NCBI GenBank assembly: GCA_015661715.1
Contig: DQVN01000163.1
Location: forward strand, 1 to 31,635
DNA length: 31,635 nucleotides
Source of the DNA: Sulfurivirga caldicuralii
GTDB lineage: Bacteria; Pseudomonadota; Gammaproteobacteria; Thiomicrospirales; Thiomicrospiraceae
Direction of reading: 5' to 3'
Below are positions 31,401-31,635 of this stretch, piece by piece. Within the stretch, counting starts at the first letter, position 1. Each line of letters opens with the position of its first letter. Below the pieces are notes generated by a model that saw nothing but the letters and a program-made list of their open reading frames with translations, had not been told where the DNA came from and made no database searches. The translations under genes were made by a program, and so were the position numbers.

Positions 31401-31635
31401 ATGAATAAAGCCACACTGATGTTTCTTGCCTTAGTACCTGCAACCCTACAAGCAGCCACCTGGAACCATGCGCTTGAGGCGGGCTATAGTCGCAGTAGCG
31501 GCAACAGCAATGTGGAATCCCTTTTCTTTTCGGCAAAAACCCAATACGAAGCTGAACGCTATGGCGCCGAAGCGGCCGGGAAACTGGATAAACAAGCCAC
31601 CGATGGAAAACTGACCAAAGCCTATTACCTGATCC
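31401..31635 (+). CDS. DUF481/YdiY-family outer-membrane protein, partial
   Basis: This is the start of an exported protein cut by the right edge of the window (78 complete codons). The signal peptide is about residues 1-18 (MNKATLMFLALVPATLQA). The mature start AGYSRSSGNSNVESLFFSAKT is the first strand pair of DUF481 proteins, a family of predicted outer-membrane beta-barrels that includes E. coli YdiY, induced by salt or acid. GAGG lies 6 bases before the ATG. The function of the family is not known. It diverges from accA across 87 bases. Confidence 0.82.
   Translation, partial: MNKATLMFLALVPATLQAATWNHALEAGYSRSSGNSNVESLFFSAKTQYEAERYGAEAAGKLDKQATDGKLTKAYYLI

Overview
The window reads as a chromosomal housekeeping segment of a motile, free-living-type gammaproteobacterium outside the Enterobacterales. 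The basis is gene content and order: smc-zipA-ligA on one strand, accA-tilS-pyrG-kdsA-eno-ftsB, surE-pcm-yqaA, alaC-hom-thrC and dksA-gluQ. I cannot name the genus. An rpfE-like gene beside recJ and a yqaA-like gene after pcm recall Xanthomonadales/Chromatiales-type gene orders. Base composition is moderately GC-rich and looks even, and I see no tRNA, rRNA, insertion sequence, phage gene or CRISPR array. Coding density is very high: no gap between genes reaches 300 bases.

Region 1 (1-2105, minus strand): a chemoreceptor cut by the window edge, a small exported rhodanese, and rpsO. rpsO has its own promoter, a leader stem-loop and a clear terminator.

Region 2 (2105-8921, minus strand): smc-zipA-ligA-darP, tightly overlapping, for chromosome organisation, divisome assembly, DNA ligation and 50S ribosome maturation.

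Region 3 (8952-10920): an FGGY sugar kinase (plus) converging on a CbbY-like HAD phosphatase (minus). Both are plausibly concerned with pentulose phosphates.

Region 4 (11060-14710, plus strand): dksA, gluQ, a phosphotransferase/P-loop kinase fusion, a signal-peptide protein of unknown function and a 71-residue protein resembling flagellar rod ends, packed with short gaps or overlaps.

Region 5 (14707-18012): a YqiA-like esterase divergent from a RecJ-family nuclease, which converges on an RpfE-like gene.

Region 6 (18110-22226): alaC-hom-thrC (minus), ending in a terminator, with a divergent Mth938-like gene.

Region 7 (22235-24845): surE-pcm-yqaA (minus), divergent from a Smr-domain gene.

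Region 8 (24846-31313, minus strand): accA-tilS-pyrG-kdsA-eno-ftsB, spanning fatty acid, tRNA, nucleotide, LPS and glycolytic functions. It is divergent from a DUF481 outer-membrane protein cut by the right edge.

The most unusual signal is a GC-armed palindromic sequence present twice. One copy (12646-12679) lies in frame inside the phosphotransferase/kinase fusion. The other (24846-24893) starts on the base after the smr stop codon. It looks like a small mobile palindromic repeat that can insert into coding sequence. Other points are a DksA with one of the four zinc-ligand cysteines, a RecJ with a non-canonical second metal motif, rpsO without pnp, and several non-ATG starts.
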